Positions 50,303 to 60,786 of a stretch of 64,000 bases of DNA are shown one piece after another. Within the stretch, counting starts at the first letter, position 1; each line of letters opens with the position of its first letter. Source of the stretch: CAYMEK01 sp964389305 (lineage in GTDB: Bacteria; Spirochaetota; Spirochaetia; SZUA-6; DRHE01); the NCBI GenBank assembly GCA_964389305.1, contig CAYMEK010000001.1, positions 1-64,000 of the forward strand. Reading direction: 5' to 3'. The position numbers and the translations under genes were made by a program. The notes below the pieces were generated by a model. It saw nothing but the letters and a program-made list of their open reading frames with translations. It made no database searches and was not told the DNA's origin.

Positions 50303-51613
50303 GTGAAATCTACTCAGGCAAGGACCTTTGTTGGCTTCGGCTTCGGACCCATCCAGCTGGCGTTGTTTCTCTACGAAGCACAGCAGTCGGGCTGCTTCGA
50401 CCGCTACGTGGCTGCGGATATCGACAGAGAGCTGGTCGCCGCGGTGCGTGAGAACCGGGGGCGATGCCGGTTGAACATCGCCCGGTTCGACCGGGTCGAC
50501 CAGGCGAGCGTGGAGGGGGTAGAGCTGCTCGATCCCCGGGACCCGGAAGATGCCAGGCGCCTGCGGGAAGCGATAGCCGCCTCCGGCGAGATGTGCACTG
50601 CCCTGCCGAGTGTCGAAGCCTACGCCGTCGGAGGAGAATCCAGTGTGGTCGGCCTGCTATCCGGTGGACTGGTCGACCGCGCCGGCTCGTCCGGGCGGGG
50701 ACTTCGCACCCTGATCTACACGGCCGAGAACCATAACCGGGCGGCGGAAATCCTGGCCCGGCATCTGGAGCCGCTGGTTCCGCCGGCCGTGCTCCGGAAT
50801 GTTCAAGTTTTGAACACTGTGATCGGCAAGATGAGCGCCCTGATCACCGAGCCGCAGACCATCGAAAAGCTGGAGCTGGCCGCCATCACTCCGAGGCTTG
50901 CCCGGGCCGTCCTGGTGGAGGAGTTCAACCGCATATTGGTTTCCAAGGTGCGGCTTCCAGGCTGCCGGCCGGCAATAGAGGTGTTCCTCGAGAAGGAGGA
51001 GCTGCTGCCCTTCGAAGAGGCCAAGCTCTATGGACACAACGCCATTCATGCCCTGATAGCCTATCTGGCCGACCTCAAGGGCTACCGCTTGATGGCCGAA
51101 GCGGGAACGGACAGGTGGATCATGGAGACGGCACGCAAGGCCTTTATCGAAGAATCAGGGGCCGCCCTGATACGCAGACACGCCGGGGTAGCGGATCCGC
51201 TGTTCACGGAGAAAGGGTACAGGCAGCACGCCGAGGAGCTGCTGCAGCGCATGGTCAATCCCTATTTGAACGACCTGGTCGAGCGGGTAGGCAGGGACCG
51301 TCGTCGCAAGCTGGCTATCGAAGACCGACTGTACGGCACCATGGTGATAGCCCTACAGGAGGATATCGAGCCGAAACTTCTGGCCCTGGGAGCCGCCGCG
51401 GCGGTCCTCTCCTTACTGAAGAACCGGGATATACCGGCCGGGCCGATAGAGAGCCCGCCGGAAGCCGGGCGATTTCTCGACAGAACGGCGCTGGAGCGGC
51501 TCCTGCGGCAAATCTGGGGTGCAGGCCCGGTAGTGGAACGGTACGGCGAAATGCTGATCTCCCTGACCTGGGAAGGGATTCAAGCACTGCGCAAGGCCGG
51601 CCACTGTGGCTGA
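50303..51613 (+). CDS. Mannitol-1-phosphate 5-dehydrogenase-like protein
   Basis: A 436-residue protein starting at GTG 50303. The N-terminal Rossmann domain begins FVGFGFGPIQLALFL and continues to about residue 230. The C-terminal mannitol-dehydrogenase domain has EAKLYGHNAIHALIAYLADLKG (about 246-267), whose Lys and His-Asn match the K-x(n)-N-x(2-3)-H/N active-site pattern of the polyol-specific long-chain dehydrogenases. It is longer than E. coli MtlD (382). The substrate may be mannitol-1-phosphate or another sugar-alcohol phosphate. No PTS genes are close. It is divergent from the M20 gene. Confidence 0.75.
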   Translation: MKSTQARTFVGFGFGPIQLALFLYEAQQSGCFDRYVAADIDRELVAAVRENRGRCRLNIARFDRVDQASVEGVELLDPRDPEDARRLREAIAASGEMCTALPSVEAYAVGGESSVVGLLSGGLVDRAGSSGRGLRTLIYTAENHNRAAEILARHLEPLVPPAVLRNVQVLNTVIGKMSALITEPQTIEKLELAAITPRLARAVLVEEFNRILVSKVRLPGCRPAIEVFLEKEELLPFEEAKLYGHNAIHALIAYLADLKGYRLMAEAGTDRWIMETARKAFIEESGAALIRRHAGVADPLFTEKGYRQHAEELLQRMVNPYLNDLVERVGRDRRRKLAIEDRLYGTMVIALQEDIEPKLLALGAAAAVLSLLKNRDIPAGPIESPPEAGRFLDRTALERLLRQIWGAGPVVERYGEMLISLTWEGIQALRKAGHCG

Positions 51614-51686
51614 TCCTCGAGAGACCGAGAGCGGAAAACTGCATTACCGGAAGTTACTCTGGGACCGGCCATGGAAGCCGGTGGAG

Positions 51687-53054
<1,368 letters not shown>

Positions 53055-53205
53055 ATCAGTCCTCCAGGCCTCTTACTATGGCGAAAACCATAAGGATGAG
53101 GTCGGAGCATGTCAAGGACACCGGTCTTAAGAGGCTGTGAAGCGTCATCCTCCTGGCACCTCCCCGGCAGGGCCCGGGTGATACGCCGCAGACCGGGGGC
53201 GAATC

Positions 53206-53234
53206 TTGACATTAAAGCCGCTGTAGCCTAGGCT
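53206..53234 (+). promoter_or_regulatory. Candidate promoter giving a leaderless transcript
   Basis: TTGACA (53206-53211) and TAGGCT (53229-53234) are 17 bp apart; the -10 is weak. A start 7 to 10 bases after the -10 would fall at 53241-53244, directly on the ATG of the aminotransferase gene, which has no ribosome binding site. Confidence 0.45.
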
Positions 53235-53243
53235 GTCGAGAAT

Positions 53244-54581
53244 ATGAAGCCGGAGCTTTCCGAGCATTTCAAACAGCGCAGTCCCTCGGTCATAAGGGCC
53301 GCCCAGATGGAGTTCCTCCACCGGAAGAGGCAGGTGGAGGCGATCAATGTGGCTATCGGCAATGTGTCGCTGCCCATGCACCCGGCCATGCTCCGGCGCC
53401 TGGCCAACCTGCAGGCTGAAGCGAGTCCTTTCCGTAATGGGGCGGTCAGGTACACTCCGACAGCCGGAACCGAGGAAGCCCGCCGGACAGTCCTGCATAT
53501 CATCGCTTACAGCGGCTTCGAAACCGCCGGCCTGCACGCTCAGATCACCGACGGCGGGTCGCAGGCGATAGAGCTGGCGATTCTGGGGGTGTGCGGGCAA
53601 GCCGGGGTGCGGGAGAAGCCCCTGCTGATCATCGATCCAACCTATACCAACTACACCGCTTTGGCGGCCAGATTGGGGCGCTCCGTGTTGTCCCTGCAGC
53701 GTTCCCTGCAGCCCGACGGCCGCTTCACGCTGCCGGCCATCGAGCTGGTCGAGGAGTTGATCGTGGATCACAGGCCCGGAGGGCTGCTGGTCATTCCCTA
53801 CGACAATCCGACCGGCCAGCTATACACCCGGGCTCAGATGATGGAGCTGGCCGCACTGTGCGTCAAGCACAACATGTGGATGATCAGCGACGAGGCCTAC
53901 CGGGAGCTGATGTACGCGGAGGCGGGCTTAGTGAGCATCTGGGGCATCACGAACCGGGAAGTTCCCGGAATTCAAGGCCGCCGGATCAGTGTGGAGACGG
54001 CCTCCAAAGTATGGAACGCCTGCGGCCTGCGCCTGGGGGCCCTGGTTACCGACAGCGAGGATTTTCACAACCGGGCCGTAAACGAGGCCACCGCTACTCT
54101 CTGTCCCAATGCCATCGGCCAGTACATATTCGCTGCCCTGGGGCAGGAGAGCCAGGCAGATCTGCGCCGGTGGTACGCCAGGCAGAGGGAGTACTATCGG
54201 GTTCTCATGAACAGGTTTGCGGAAGGTATGGCTCGGGCTCTTCCGGGAGCGATCGTCTCCACCCCCCAGGCCGCCATCTATTCGGTGGTGGACGTGCGGG
54301 AGATCGCCGCTTCCGAATTTGAAGCCATGGATTTTGTGCTCTACTGCGCCAAAGAGGGCGAAGTGATCCTGCAGGGAAGGCGCTACACCCTGCTGGTGGC
54401 CCCGATGTCGGGCTTCTACAATCTTCCCGGGGCCGAGAATCCGGGCAGGACCCAGATGCGCGTAGCGTTTGTCGCTCCTCCCGAACGGATGGAGATTGTC
54501 CCCCGGTTGTTCGCGGAGCTCTTCCACGGCTTCCAGGCCCGAACCTCACGAGCGAAGCAGAGGGCAGGTTTCACGCTTTGA
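53244..54581 (+). CDS. Class I/II PLP aminotransferase
   Basis: A 445-residue fold-type I aminotransferase: the substrate loop VRYTPTAGTEEAR, the cofactor phosphate loop DGGSQAIELAI, IPYDNPTGQLY (Asn/Pro), ISDEAYRELMY (Asp/Tyr), and the Schiff-base Lys in ETASKVWNACGLRLG. The C-terminal Arg that binds the substrate carboxylate is in TQMRVAFVAP. The substrate could be Asp, an aromatic or a branched amino acid. Downstream genes encode a methyltransferase and prenyltransferases, with spacing of 9 and 3 bases to the first two, so it may belong to one operon with them. Confidence 0.88.
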   Translation: MKPELSEHFKQRSPSVIRAAQMEFLHRKRQVEAINVAIGNVSLPMHPAMLRRLANLQAEASPFRNGAVRYTPTAGTEEARRTVLHIIAYSGFETAGLHAQITDGGSQAIELAILGVCGQAGVREKPLLIIDPTYTNYTALAARLGRSVLSLQRSLQPDGRFTLPAIELVEELIVDHRPGGLLVIPYDNPTGQLYTRAQMMELAALCVKHNMWMISDEAYRELMYAEAGLVSIWGITNREVPGIQGRRISVETASKVWNACGLRLGALVTDSEDFHNRAVNEATATLCPNAIGQYIFAALGQESQADLRRWYARQREYYRVLMNRFAEGMARALPGAIVSTPQAAIYSVVDVREIAASEFEAMDFVLYCAKEGEVILQGRRYTLLVAPMSGFYNLPGAENPGRTQMRVAFVAPPERMEIVPRLFAELFHGFQARTSRAKQRAGFTL

Positions 54582-54590
54582 GACCGGACT

Positions 54591-55484
54591 ATGGACGAGC
54601 CTATAACCCGGAACGCGGAGCAATGGAGGCAGCTATGGCTGCAGTCGAAAGCCCGCTCACCGGTTAACCGCCGGGAGCAGCGGGGTCTTCCGGCCGAGAT
54701 CGAGCGGTGGAACCAGCGGGCCTGCAGCTACGCCGAGCAGACGGAAACCGAGAGGAACCGGCGCAGGCGAGATCGGGTTCTACGGTGGCTGGCCGAGGAG
54801 GGGTGTCTCCGGCGGGAATTTCGGGTGCTGGATATTGGAGCCGGTCCGGGAAGTTTCGCCGCCTCCCTCGCCCGTACGGCCGCCGAGGTGGTAGCTCTCG
54901 AGCCGGTGAGCGCGATGGTCGCGATCCTGAAGCGGCGAATCGCAGTGGCGAAGATAACCAATATCCAGGTTGTACCAAAGAGCTGGCAGGAGATCGACCT
55001 GGCGGCGGAGGGCTGGCGGGGAGCCTTTGATCTGGTCTTTGCCTCCATGACTCCAGGGGTGAGCGATCCGCAGACCCTGCAGAAGATGGTGGGCGCCTCC
55101 CGACGTTTTTGCTACCTGAGCGGTTGGTCCGGAGCCGTGTGGGGCAGGTGGGGCAGGGCTCAGGCGGACCTCTGGCCGAGGTTATTTGGAGAGAAGCTGG
55201 GCGATTATCCCAGTGACGTGCTGTACGCCTTCGGTTTGCTGTACGCTCTCGGCTTTCGACCCCAAGCCCGATTCTACCATTCGGAGTTGGACCTCGAGAT
55301 GCCCCAGGCCGGAGCAGTGGAGGGTCTGGTAGAGCACTTCCAGCGCTACGGGGAAATCGATGCCGAGGTGCGCCGGGTTATCGAGGTCTACGTGAACGAA
55401 CGCTCCGAAAAGGGGATCTTCCGACAGGAAGGCAAGGCCTGTCAGGGTTTCCTGCTCTGGCGGGTCGACACTCTGGAGAGGTAG
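54591..55484 (+). CDS. Class I SAM-dependent methyltransferase
   Basis: A 297-residue methyltransferase. The N-terminal 75 residues are basic and helical. The Rossmann domain has FRVLDIGAGPGSFAASLAR (motif I), VVALEPVSAMV (motif II Glu), and FDLVFASMTPGV (motif IV). The C-terminal part carries a Trp-rich segment (SGWSGAVWGRWGRAQ) and a hydrophobic YAFGLLYALGF. Acceptor unknown. It lies 3 bases before a UbiA-type prenyltransferase, so methylation of a prenylated quinone or related aromatic is possible, though the motifs are not those of UbiE/MenG. Confidence 0.82.
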   Translation: MDEPITRNAEQWRQLWLQSKARSPVNRREQRGLPAEIERWNQRACSYAEQTETERNRRRRDRVLRWLAEEGCLRREFRVLDIGAGPGSFAASLARTAAEVVALEPVSAMVAILKRRIAVAKITNIQVVPKSWQEIDLAAEGWRGAFDLVFASMTPGVSDPQTLQKMVGASRRFCYLSGWSGAVWGRWGRAQADLWPRLFGEKLGDYPSDVLYAFGLLYALGFRPQARFYHSELDLEMPQAGAVEGLVEHFQRYGEIDAEVRRVIEVYVNERSEKGIFRQEGKACQGFLLWRVDTLER

Positions 55485-55487
55485 ACC

Positions 55488-56456
55488 ATGGCCAGAAGCT
55501 TTTTCGAGTCTGCAGCCCTTTGGATCAGGGCTTCCAGGGCGCTGTACACCATCACAGTGCTGCTTCCCTGCTGCCTCGGCGCCGCGGTAGCCTGGCAGGC
55601 AGGCCATCCGTTCAACTGGATGCTGCTGCTTCTGATCCTGGCGGGTATGCTTTTCGCCAATATCGGTACCAACTTCACCAATGACTATTACGACTACCGC
55701 TCGGGAGTGGACAGGCTGGACGAGGGGCGCATATTCAAAAAAGGCGCAGAGATTCTCTATGACAACCCTCTGTCTGGCAGTGGCTCGGGGGACGCCTGCG
55801 CCCTGTACTTCTTCTCTCCCCGAACCATCCTGGCTTCCGCTCTGACCAGTCTGGCGGCGACGGTGGCCGTCGGTCTGTACCTGGTCATCCGGGTGGACTG
55901 GCGGATTCTTCCCCTCGGGCTGGTCGGGGTCCTTATGGGGTACTTCTATACGGCGCCGCCTATTAAGTTCGGCTACCGGGGCCTGGGGGATCTGATTTGC
56001 TTTCTGGGCAGCGGCCCTTTTCCCGTGGTCGGTACCTTTTTCCTGTTCACGGGAAGGATAACCTGGAGTGCAGTGCTGGCCGGTATCGTTGCCGGGCTCT
56101 GGGTGGACGCGATCCTGTATATAGGCAATGTTCCCGACGCGGAAGCGGACCGGGCGGTGGGGAAGAAGACCCTCAGCACCATTCTCGGGCGCAAGGCCGT
56201 ACGCGTGCTGGCGCCTCTGTACTACGGGCTGGCCTTCGGCCTGCTCGCCCTCGGGGTGATTGCAGGTCTGTTCCCGGTTTGGTCGCTGCTGAGTCTGCTG
56301 AGTCTGCCGATCGTGCTGCGGGTACTGGCCATCACCCGCAGGCACTACGATGATATTCACCGCTTCGCCCCGGCCATCCTGATGACCGTACAGGTTTTTT
56401 CTATTTCCACCGTATTGATGGGTACGGGATTCGTTCTCGCCAGGATTGTGTCTTGA
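55488..56456 (+). CDS. UbiA-family prenyltransferase (MenA-like)
   Basis: A 322-residue integral membrane prenyltransferase with about nine helices. The first Asp-rich motif is NFTNDYYDYRSGVDR (about 63-77), as in MenA, which attaches the polyprenyl chain to dihydroxynaphthoate. The second motif is NVPDAEADRAVGKKTL (about 210-225). The FYTAPPIKFGYRGLGD loop is a MenA hallmark. It points to a menaquinone-like lipid or another prenylated aromatic. The next gene looks like a degenerate relative. Confidence 0.85.
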   Translation: MARSFFESAALWIRASRALYTITVLLPCCLGAAVAWQAGHPFNWMLLLLILAGMLFANIGTNFTNDYYDYRSGVDRLDEGRIFKKGAEILYDNPLSGSGSGDACALYFFSPRTILASALTSLAATVAVGLYLVIRVDWRILPLGLVGVLMGYFYTAPPIKFGYRGLGDLICFLGSGPFPVVGTFFLFTGRITWSAVLAGIVAGLWVDAILYIGNVPDAEADRAVGKKTLSTILGRKAVRVLAPLYYGLAFGLLALGVIAGLFPVWSLLSLLSLPIVLRVLAITRRHYDDIHRFAPAILMTVQVFSISTVLMGTGFVLARIVS

Positions 56457-56514
56457 GAACGTTCGGGGACGAAGATCATACTCCTGCATCGATAGCCAGC
56501 TGAAAGGAGCCGCA

Positions 56515-57363
56515 ATGAGCGGGGCTGAAGGCCGGTCTGTCTACGAGAGCGCTCTGGCTTTCCTGCGAGCGCGGCTGCTGGGCGCCGTATCCATGCCCGC
56601 CCTGATCGGGATCGCCTTTACGGCCCGCCGGGGGGAGCTGTCTTGGGGCTCCGCGCTGCTGCTGTTTCTTGGGCTTGGGTCTGCGGAGCTGTTGGACCTG
56701 CTCGGCTCGGACTACCTGGCTTTCCTTGCCGCAGAGCGGGAGAAGATCGCAAGGCTGCCCGGCAATCCCGTGATCCGCCCATCGCTTCTCGATCCGGCCC
56801 GTCTTCCCCTGATCTTGATCCCCGTGGGCCTGGTCGCCCTGGCGGTGCTGCTCTATTTCACCTTCGCCGCCGGACTGGTGGTGCTTCTTCTCGTGGCTGC
56901 AGCCGGGATCATCAGTGTTCTATACCTGCTTTCTCCCTTTCCTTATGCTTTTCTGTCCACGGCGCTGCTCCCTCCATTGATATCGGGGGGGACATACCTT
57001 GCCCTCACCGGTACCGCCGCTGCTGTTGCTTTCCTGGCGGGTACGCCGGTGGCCTGGATCTCCCTGGGTGTTATCCTCGTATACAGGGTGCTGTATGCCA
57101 GCACGGGCTCCAAGTACCGGCGTACCCGCCGGCTGCTGGTCCTCATTTTCGCCTTTTCGGGGTTCAACATCGCCGTTTTTGTGCCGCTGGGGATCTATCC
57201 ACCGCTTGTATTGATCGCGCTTTTCCCGGTGGCGCTGTTGCTTGTCCTGTTTACCCGTCTAACGCGGAGTCTAAAAAGCGATCCCATTCCGGCCACGGCG
57301 GCAGGAGTTTTCATGCACACCCTCGCATCCCTCCTGATTGCCCTTTCGCTTCTGATCGGTTGA
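56515..57363 (+). CDS. Polytopic membrane protein, UbiA-like but lacking Asp motifs
   Basis: About 282 residues from ATG 56515 (AAAGGAG upstream), with eight or nine hydrophobic helices. The helix spacing follows the UbiA prenyltransferase before it: GSDYLAFLAAEREK stands where N-D-x-x-D-x-x-x-D is expected, and GIISVLYLLSPFPYAF resembles the LGYFYTAPPIKF loop. Neither Asp-rich motif is present, so a prenyl-diphosphate/Mg site is unlikely. It may be a non-catalytic partner of the prenyltransferase or have a different substrate. Similarity is by pattern only, so the family call is tentative. Confidence 0.5.
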   Translation: MSGAEGRSVYESALAFLRARLLGAVSMPALIGIAFTARRGELSWGSALLLFLGLGSAELLDLLGSDYLAFLAAEREKIARLPGNPVIRPSLLDPARLPLILIPVGLVALAVLLYFTFAAGLVVLLLVAAAGIISVLYLLSPFPYAFLSTALLPPLISGGTYLALTGTAAAVAFLAGTPVAWISLGVILVYRVLYASTGSKYRRTRRLLVLIFAFSGFNIAVFVPLGIYPPLVLIALFPVALLLVLFTRLTRSLKSDPIPATAAGVFMHTLASLLIALSLLIG

Positions 57364-57391
57364 GCGTGGATGAGGGGGAGTGGTGAGCTGC

Positions 57392-58180
57392 TCATTGCTC
57401 CACCGGTCGTTCCGGGGCCGGACTGAAACGTACCGTGCGGATGCGGATCTGGGAATCCTCAAGATCGATCAGATTGAATCCGGGCAGCTCGTCGGAGATT
57501 TCCGCCTTGGCCGCATCGGCGTTCCCGGAGTACTGCCAGCAGACCGCCGGGCTGGTGGCGGCCAGCAGCCCGCGGAATTGAAAAGATACCTGAACGTGGA
57601 CGTGAGCAGCAAACACCCCTACAACGTTTTTTGAGTAGGGAGGTATGATGCCCCAGAACGCATCGGAGTTGAGCAGCTTGATCTTGTCCAGCCAGGCGAT
57701 TCCTGTGTCGAAGGGAGGATGATGCAGGAAGATAAGAACGGGCTTCCTGCGGTTTTCGTAGAGGTCTGTGCTCAGCCACAACAGTTGTTCTTCGTCGAGA
57801 AGACCGTGGAGCTTGCCCGTCCTGGCGGAGGCAAGCACGATGAAGTGGACCTTGCCCTGGTCGATCGAGTAGTACCCCTTGGTGCTCTCCGTGTCTGGGA
57901 CCAGAGAGGATTTCGAGAGACTGCCCGGATGATCGTGATTGCCGGTGACCGCGAGAACGGGGACCTGCAGCTCCTTGAACCGCCCGGCGATGCCCTCATA
58001 GCTGCCCTTGTCTCCTTCGTCCAGCAGATCTCCGCCCATGACGATCAGGTCAGCTTTGGGTTTCTGCGCCTTAAGGGTGTCGACGGCTCGATCGAGATTG
58101 GCATGCGGGTCGACGCCGTTTACTCGCTTTCCCCGCTTGGTGGGCAGATGAAAGTCCGAAACGTGAGCAATTCTCATCAC
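57392..58180 (-). CDS. Calcineurin-like metallophosphoesterase
   Basis: A 262-residue phosphoesterase with the canonical metal motifs: IAHVSDFHLP (D-x-H), VMGGDLLDEGD (G-D-x-x-D), VTGNHDHPG (G-N-H-D), IFLHHPPFD, and the late AAHVHVQVSFQF in place of G-H-x-H. The layout resembles CpdA/phosphodiesterase-type proteins acting on cyclic nucleotides or nucleotides. Substrate unknown. It lies downstream of patB on the minus strand and converges with the UbiA-like gene. Confidence 0.88.
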   Translation of the reverse strand: MMRIAHVSDFHLPTKRGKRVNGVDPHANLDRAVDTLKAQKPKADLIVMGGDLLDEGDKGSYEGIAGRFKELQVPVLAVTGNHDHPGSLSKSSLVPDTESTKGYYSIDQGKVHFIVLASARTGKLHGLLDEEQLLWLSTDLYENRRKPVLIFLHHPPFDTGIAWLDKIKLLNSDAFWGIIPPYSKNVVGVFAAHVHVQVSFQFRGLLAATSPAVCWQYSGNADAAKAEISDELPGFNLIDLEDSQIRIRTVRFSPAPERPVEQ

Positions 58181-58300
58181 AGTACCTTTCTTCGTGGGTG
58201 ATCTCGGTCCCCGAAGCTTCGCAGCCGCCGACAGAATAGCCGGGAACCGGGTCGCCTAGCAAGCCGCGTCGGCGCGGGAGAGATGCCGGTGCTGCGGACT

Positions 58301-59488
58301 TCAGCCCAGCGCCGCGGCCATCCGCTCGAGGGCTTCCGCCAGGGTGCTCCGGGGGCAGGCCAGGTTTAGGCGTTGGAATCCTTCTCCCCCGGTTCCGAAC
58401 TTCGGACCTTCGTCGAGCCAGACCCGGCCAGTCTTGAGAATCCGTTCCTTCAGCGTCTCGGCGCTTAATCCCAGGGCCTGCAGGTCCACCCAGGCCAGGT
58501 AGGTCCCTTCCAGGGGGGTGACTCTGGCCTGCGGCACCTGCCGCCCGAGAAAACGCACCAGAAAATCGTAGTTTTGACGGATGTACGCCAGTACCTGCTC
58601 CAGCCAGAGCTCTCCGTAGCGGTAGGCCGCCTCCGTGGCCGCGGCGCTCAAGGCATTGGCGGCCCCGGTCCACTGGCTTTTCCAGGCGGTCTTGAAACGC
58701 CTGCGCAGCCGTGGGTTGGAAATCACCGCCATGGAACAACCGAGACCGGCCAGGTTGAAGGTCTTGGTCGCCGCGGTCAAGGTGACGGTGATCCGCCCGG
58801 CTTGCTCGGAAAGACCGGCTGTGGGAAGGTGGCGGAAGCTCTTCATGACCAGGTCATGGTGGATCTCGTCGGAGACGATCACCAGGTCATGGTGCGCGCA
58901 GATGTCCACCAGCTTTTCCAGCTCCATCCGGGTCCACACCCGGCCTACCGGGTTGTGCGGGCTGCAGAGAATCAGCATCCGTGTCCGATTGTCGATCACC
59001 TCCGCTAGCTGGTCGAAATCCATGCGGTAGCGCCCTCCTCGAAGCCGCAAGGGGTTTTCCGCCACCCGCCGGCCGTTGTTCAGGATCGCTTCCCGGAAGG
59101 GGTAGTAGACCGGTGGCTGGATGATCACCCTGTCTCCGGGGCTGGAATAGGCGTGCAGAGCCAGGCCGATCGAGGGCACGACTCCCGGGCAGGAGATCAT
59201 CCAGCCTCGTCGAATCTCCCAGTCATGACGGCGTTTCATCCAGTCGATGATCGCCTGGTAGTAGGACTCCGGCTCGAGGGTGTAGCCGAACACGCCGTGC
59301 TCCACCCGCCTGCTCAGCGCCTGGATCACTTCGGTGGGAGCCTTGAAATCCATGTCCGCAATCCACAGGGGGAGCAGGTGCCGCACTCCGGTGAGGCGCT
59401 CGTCGAAGTCCCACTTGAGGGAGGCGGTGCCCCGCCTGTCCACGGGTCGATCGAAGTCGTACTCTGAAGAAGATGTCGAAGCGCTCAT
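58301..59488 (-). CDS. patB: PatB/MalY-type C-S lyase (PLP)
   Basis: A 395-residue PLP enzyme of the MalY/PatB group, which cleaves cystathionine or cysteine-S-conjugates to pyruvate, ammonia and a thiol. Typical segments are the N-terminal DRRGTASLKWDF and LPLWIADMDF, SCPGVVPSIGLALHAY, CSPHNPVGRVW, ISDEIHHDLVM, and the Schiff-base Lys in TAATKTFNLAGLG. Start overlaps the MFS transporter stop by 4 bases (ATGA), so the two are translated together; import of a thio-substrate or export of a product is likely. Confidence 0.93.
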   Translation of the reverse strand: MSASTSSSEYDFDRPVDRRGTASLKWDFDERLTGVRHLLPLWIADMDFKAPTEVIQALSRRVEHGVFGYTLEPESYYQAIIDWMKRRHDWEIRRGWMISCPGVVPSIGLALHAYSSPGDRVIIQPPVYYPFREAILNNGRRVAENPLRLRGGRYRMDFDQLAEVIDNRTRMLILCSPHNPVGRVWTRMELEKLVDICAHHDLVIVSDEIHHDLVMKSFRHLPTAGLSEQAGRITVTLTAATKTFNLAGLGCSMAVISNPRLRRRFKTAWKSQWTGAANALSAAATEAAYRYGELWLEQVLAYIRQNYDFLVRFLGRQVPQARVTPLEGTYLAWVDLQALGLSAETLKERILKTGRVWLDEGPKFGTGGEGFQRLNLACPRSTLAEALERMAAALG

Positions 59489-60750
59489 GAGGCGGAGCCT
59501 CCCAACTGTCGTAGCCTGAGCAAAAACGGAAAGCCCGCGGCGCAGACCAGAAGACCGCCATAGATGTAGAACCCGGTGGCGAAGGAAGCCCGGTCGCCCA
59601 GCAGGCCGAGAAAGTAAGGAACCAGCCCGTAGCCCACGGTGTAGACCATGGGCAGCATGAACGAGATGGTGAGATTGTACAGTCTCTGGGGCGCGATACG
59701 GGAGATGGCGACAAAAGCCACGGGAAAAAAGGAGGCGATGAGAACGGGCTGTGCGAACACCGCTGCTATAAGAACAGGCTTGAAAGCTACGCCGAGGATC
59801 GCGGTGGCGAGGCCGGAGAGAAGCAGCACCGCGCTCAGAATCCTCTGGATCCCGTATCTATCGGCCAGATAGCCGGCCAAGAACACCATTGCCAGGCTGG
59901 CGACCCGGGCCAGGCCGACCAGGGTGTTGACCAGCTCGGGGTCCATAGCCCTTTCCGCTATCAGGTAGGTAGGCGTCATGGAGAAGATCCCGATCCCCGC
60001 TCCGGCGCCGAGGGCGAAGAGGCCCGCGAGGATCCAGAATGAAGGACGGGGCAAAATCAGCCGGGCGTTGGCCAGGTGAGGAGGCTTGCCGTGAAAGCGG
60101 CCGCCCTTGGCAAATAACAAAAACAACAGCCAGACCGCGATCCCGAAGCCGCCCAGCAGCAGCAGTATTATCCTCCAGCTAACGAAGCGCAGGAGAAGGA
60201 CCGCTGCTATAGGTGTCAGAACAAAGCTCAAATTCGGTCCAAGTTCGTGCATAGCCAGGGCTTTGCCGGCGTCCCTGTCCTCCACCAGGGAGACGAGGGT
60301 AGGGATGCCCGAGGGAAAGTAGAGTCCAGAGCCCATTCCCAGCAGGATGAGGCCGGCCCGCATTCCCCACAGCGAGCGGCTGGAGGCCACGACCGCCAGG
60401 GCGGCCACGGTCACCAGCAGAGCCAGAAGGATCGTGGTCCTGTGTCCCAGACGGGCGGCCACGAATCCGGAGAACAACATCAAGGATCCGTAGCCGATGG
60501 TGATGAACAGAAAAAACGATGCCGCTCTGGCGTGGCTCAGGCCCAGGCTCTCTTCCAGCGACAGGAGCAGGGGCGCATAGACGATACGGGAGGTGAAAAG
60601 GAAAAAGAGAACCAGTACGAGCAGGGATATGGTGGGCAGGTTCGCCGCAATGCCGCGCCTCGCGGCCGGAACAGAGGTTTCCGGCCGCCCCTGCTCTTTC
60701 CTCATGTCCGATTTTCGAGGCTCCCGTCGGGATTTCTGTGCTGACATCAA
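59485..60750 (-). CDS. MFS transporter
   Basis: A 421-residue major facilitator with twelve predicted helices and a basic polar N-terminus of about 35 residues. Motif A-like loops are GFVAARLGHRTTILLA (between helices 2 and 3) and GYLADRYGIQRILSA (8-9); LHELGP-type residues (AMHELGPNLSF) occur in helix 5. The family resembles the nitrate/organic-anion or CynX-like transporters, but the substrate is not readable. It overlaps patB downstream by 4 bases, implying joint function. Alternative starts at Met 2 or Met 16 are possible. Confidence 0.88.
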   Translation of the reverse strand: MMSAQKSRREPRKSDMRKEQGRPETSVPAARRGIAANLPTISLLVLVLFFLFTSRIVYAPLLLSLEESLGLSHARAASFFLFITIGYGSLMLFSGFVAARLGHRTTILLALLVTVAALAVVASSRSLWGMRAGLILLGMGSGLYFPSGIPTLVSLVEDRDAGKALAMHELGPNLSFVLTPIAAVLLLRFVSWRIILLLLGGFGIAVWLLFLLFAKGGRFHGKPPHLANARLILPRPSFWILAGLFALGAGAGIGIFSMTPTYLIAERAMDPELVNTLVGLARVASLAMVFLAGYLADRYGIQRILSAVLLLSGLATAILGVAFKPVLIAAVFAQPVLIASFFPVAFVAISRIAPQRLYNLTISFMLPMVYTVGYGLVPYFLGLLGDRASFATGFYIYGGLLVCAAGFPFLLRLRQLGGSAS

Positions 60751-60786
60751 GGCGTCTCCCAGGTTTGCCGCCAGGCTGCAGGCCGG

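Noticed and set aside
55182..56489. 435-codon minus-strand frame opposite the UbiA-type prenyltransferase.
   Set aside because: Gln/His/Pro-rich antisense of membrane-protein codons; the plus strand has intact Asp-rich prenyltransferase motifs.
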